NCBI RefSeq assembly: GCF_037338445.1
Contig: NZ_CP147838.1
Span: forward strand, 1,178,001-1,242,000
DNA length: 64,000 nt
Source: Salinibaculum sp. SYNS191
Lineage (GTDB): Archaea > Halobacteriota > Halobacteria > Halobacteriales > Haloarculaceae
Reading direction: 5' to 3'
In this document: positions 62,951-64,000 of the stretch, piece by piece
Numbering within the stretch: the stretch's first letter is position 1
How the letters are laid out: the number at the start of each line of letters is the position of its first letter
Translations under genes and position numbers: made by a program
Notes under the pieces: model-generated
What the model was told of the DNA's origin: nothing
Databases searched by the model: none
Seen by the model: only the letters and a program-made list of their open reading frames with translations

Positions 62951-63793
62951 ATGACCGACGTAGCGCGGACGGAGAACCCGCTGGACCTCTCGCTGTCCGA
63001 CGACGAACTCGACGCGTACCGCGACCACATCACGACGTTCATCACGGAGACGGTCGAGGCCGCCGGTGCCGACGAGGCGATCATCGCGCTCTCGGGGGGC
63101 ATCGACAGCACGCTCACCGCCCACCTCGCCGTCGAGGCGCTGGGGCCGGACACGGTCTACGGGCTCGTCCTGCCGAGCGAGGTCAACCGCGAGGGCAACA
63201 TGAGCGACGCAGAGCGCGTCGCCAGCGACCTGCTCGGCATCGAGTACGAGGTCGTCGAGATAGAGCCCCTCGTCGAGGCGGTCGTCGGTGCCGTCCCGGA
63301 GGCGATGACCGCCGACGACCCGGACCGCTACCGGACGGCCGTCGGCAACCTCCGCGCGCGCCTGCGTGCCGTGTTGAACTATTTCGCGGCGAACAACCGC
63401 GGCGGGGTGGTGCTGGGCACCGGCAACAAGAGCGAGGCGCTGGCGGGGTACTACACCAAGTACGGCGACGGCGCGGTCGACTGCCTGCCGATCGCGCCGC
63501 TGTACAAACAGCAGGTCCGCCAGCTCGCCCGCCACGTGGGCGTCCCGGAGGACCTCGCCGCGAAGACCGCCAGCGCCGAACTGTGGGCCGACCAGACCGA
63601 CGAGGAGGAACTGGGGCTCGACTACGACACGCTGGACTCGATTCTCGCGCTGCACGTCGACGGCCCGCTGTCGACGGCCGCCACCGCGCGTCACCTGGCG
63701 GTCGAGGAGTCACTCGTCGAACGCGTCAGGGGTCTCTACGAGCGGAGCGCGCACAAACGCGAGTTCCCGCCGGGGCCGGACCCGCTGTTCTAA
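62951..63793 (+). CDS. nadE: NAD synthetase
   Basis: 280 residues. The N-type ATP-pyrophosphatase loop ALSGGIDST, the nicotinate-binding region NLRARLRAVLNYFAA and GTGNKSEALAGYYTKYGDG identify NAD+ synthase, which amidates nicotinate adenine dinucleotide using ammonia (no glutaminase domain is fused, as is usual in archaea). It marks the return to GC-rich core DNA after the island. It is convergent with the next small gene, overlapping by four bases. Confidence 0.95.
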   Translation: MTDVARTENPLDLSLSDDELDAYRDHITTFITETVEAAGADEAIIALSGGIDSTLTAHLAVEALGPDTVYGLVLPSEVNREGNMSDAERVASDLLGIEYEVVEIEPLVEAVVGAVPEAMTADDPDRYRTAVGNLRARLRAVLNYFAANNRGGVVLGTGNKSEALAGYYTKYGDGAVDCLPIAPLYKQQVRQLARHVGVPEDLAAKTASAELWADQTDEEELGLDYDTLDSILALHVDGPLSTAATARHLAVEESLVERVRGLYERSAHKREFPPGPDPLF

Positions 63794-63993
63794 GCCTCGG
63801 TCTGCACGACGATTCGAATCCGGTCGCCGGCGCTGGGGTTCTCGTCGCTCGCCCCCGAGAGTTCGTAGCTCGCGGGGTCGACCGACTCGCCGTCGACGGT
63901 GACGCTCACGTTCGTGCCGGGGTCGCTGTCGCTGTAGGTCGTGCCCTGGAAGGTCACGCTGTCGGCGGTGACGCCGATGTCCAGCGTCGCCAT
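63790..63993 (-). CDS. Small beta-rich haloarchaeal protein
   Basis: 67 residues starting MATLDIGVTADSVTFQGTTY, all predicted beta strands, acidic, with no cysteines. The complete frame fits in the window. No family recognised; the composition is fully haloarchaeal. Convergent with nadE. Confidence 0.65.
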   Translation of the reverse strand: MATLDIGVTADSVTFQGTTYSDSDPGTNVSVTVDGESVDPASYELSGASDENPSAGDRIRIVVQTEA

Positions 63994-64000
63994 CGCGTAC

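Overview
The window is chromosomal DNA of a halophilic archaeon (class Halobacteria). The evidence is very GC-rich DNA with long antisense shadow frames, highly acidic proteins, leaderless genes with a TATA-like box about 27 bases before the start codon, Tat-type lipoprotein signals, RadA, NMD3, archaeal RPA and a halorhodopsin. The genus cannot be fixed from the sequence alone.

Layout. 1-8.2 kb is an acetate block: two acetyl-CoA synthetase genes (the first cut by the window edge) around a Bat-like regulator, then a two-subunit sodium/acetate-type symporter and a universal stress protein. 8.2-11 kb holds halorhodopsin, preceded by an unannotated 35-codon ORF that overlaps its start codon, and small zinc-finger, PHP and DUF5789-type genes. 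11-15.2 kb has an acyl-CoA ligase, a Usp and an FNT-Usp-Usp fusion. 15.2-24.6 kb is mostly core: a KaiC-like ATPase, an Nmad3-like protein, an acyltransferase, a CPBP protease, RadA, PspAB-HtpX, NMD3 and a Taw2-like enzyme. 24.5-29.7 kb carries a 28-residue membrane protein, an XPD/DinG-type helicase, a Tat lipoprotein, an epimerase-like protein and a membrane protein.

29.7-31.2 kb is an IS1341-type element (solo tnpB) whose right end forms the C-terminus of a neighbouring small gene. 31.4-38.7 kb has a secreted beta-propeller protein, a DUF5784-type protein, an oligopeptide-type solute-binding protein whose domains are in circularly permuted order and which overlaps a PAP2 membrane enzyme, a rhomboid protease and a glyoxalase-fold protein. 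38.8-48.1 kb is a Liv-type ABC transporter cluster: two permeases, a binding protein and one polypeptide with both ATPases, interleaved with two paralogous Ig-like proteins that lack signal peptides and with a methyltransferase. 48.2-59.9 kb returns to housekeeping genes: UbiA, ferredoxin, an SLC13-type transporter, a Ski2-like helicase, a cupin, tRNA-His, a ribbon-helix-helix protein, the rpa3-rpap3 pair and a sugar nucleotidyltransferase.

60.3-62.8 kb is a small AT-richer island inserted next to tRNA-Gly: a truncated integrase and a coupled pair of genes (AbrB-like/zinc protein and PD-(D/E)XK nuclease-like protein). The window ends with nadE and a small convergent gene.

The best candidates for undescribed biology are the permuted binding protein, the Ig-like/Liv cluster, the nuclease pair in the island and the small ORF in front of halorhodopsin.
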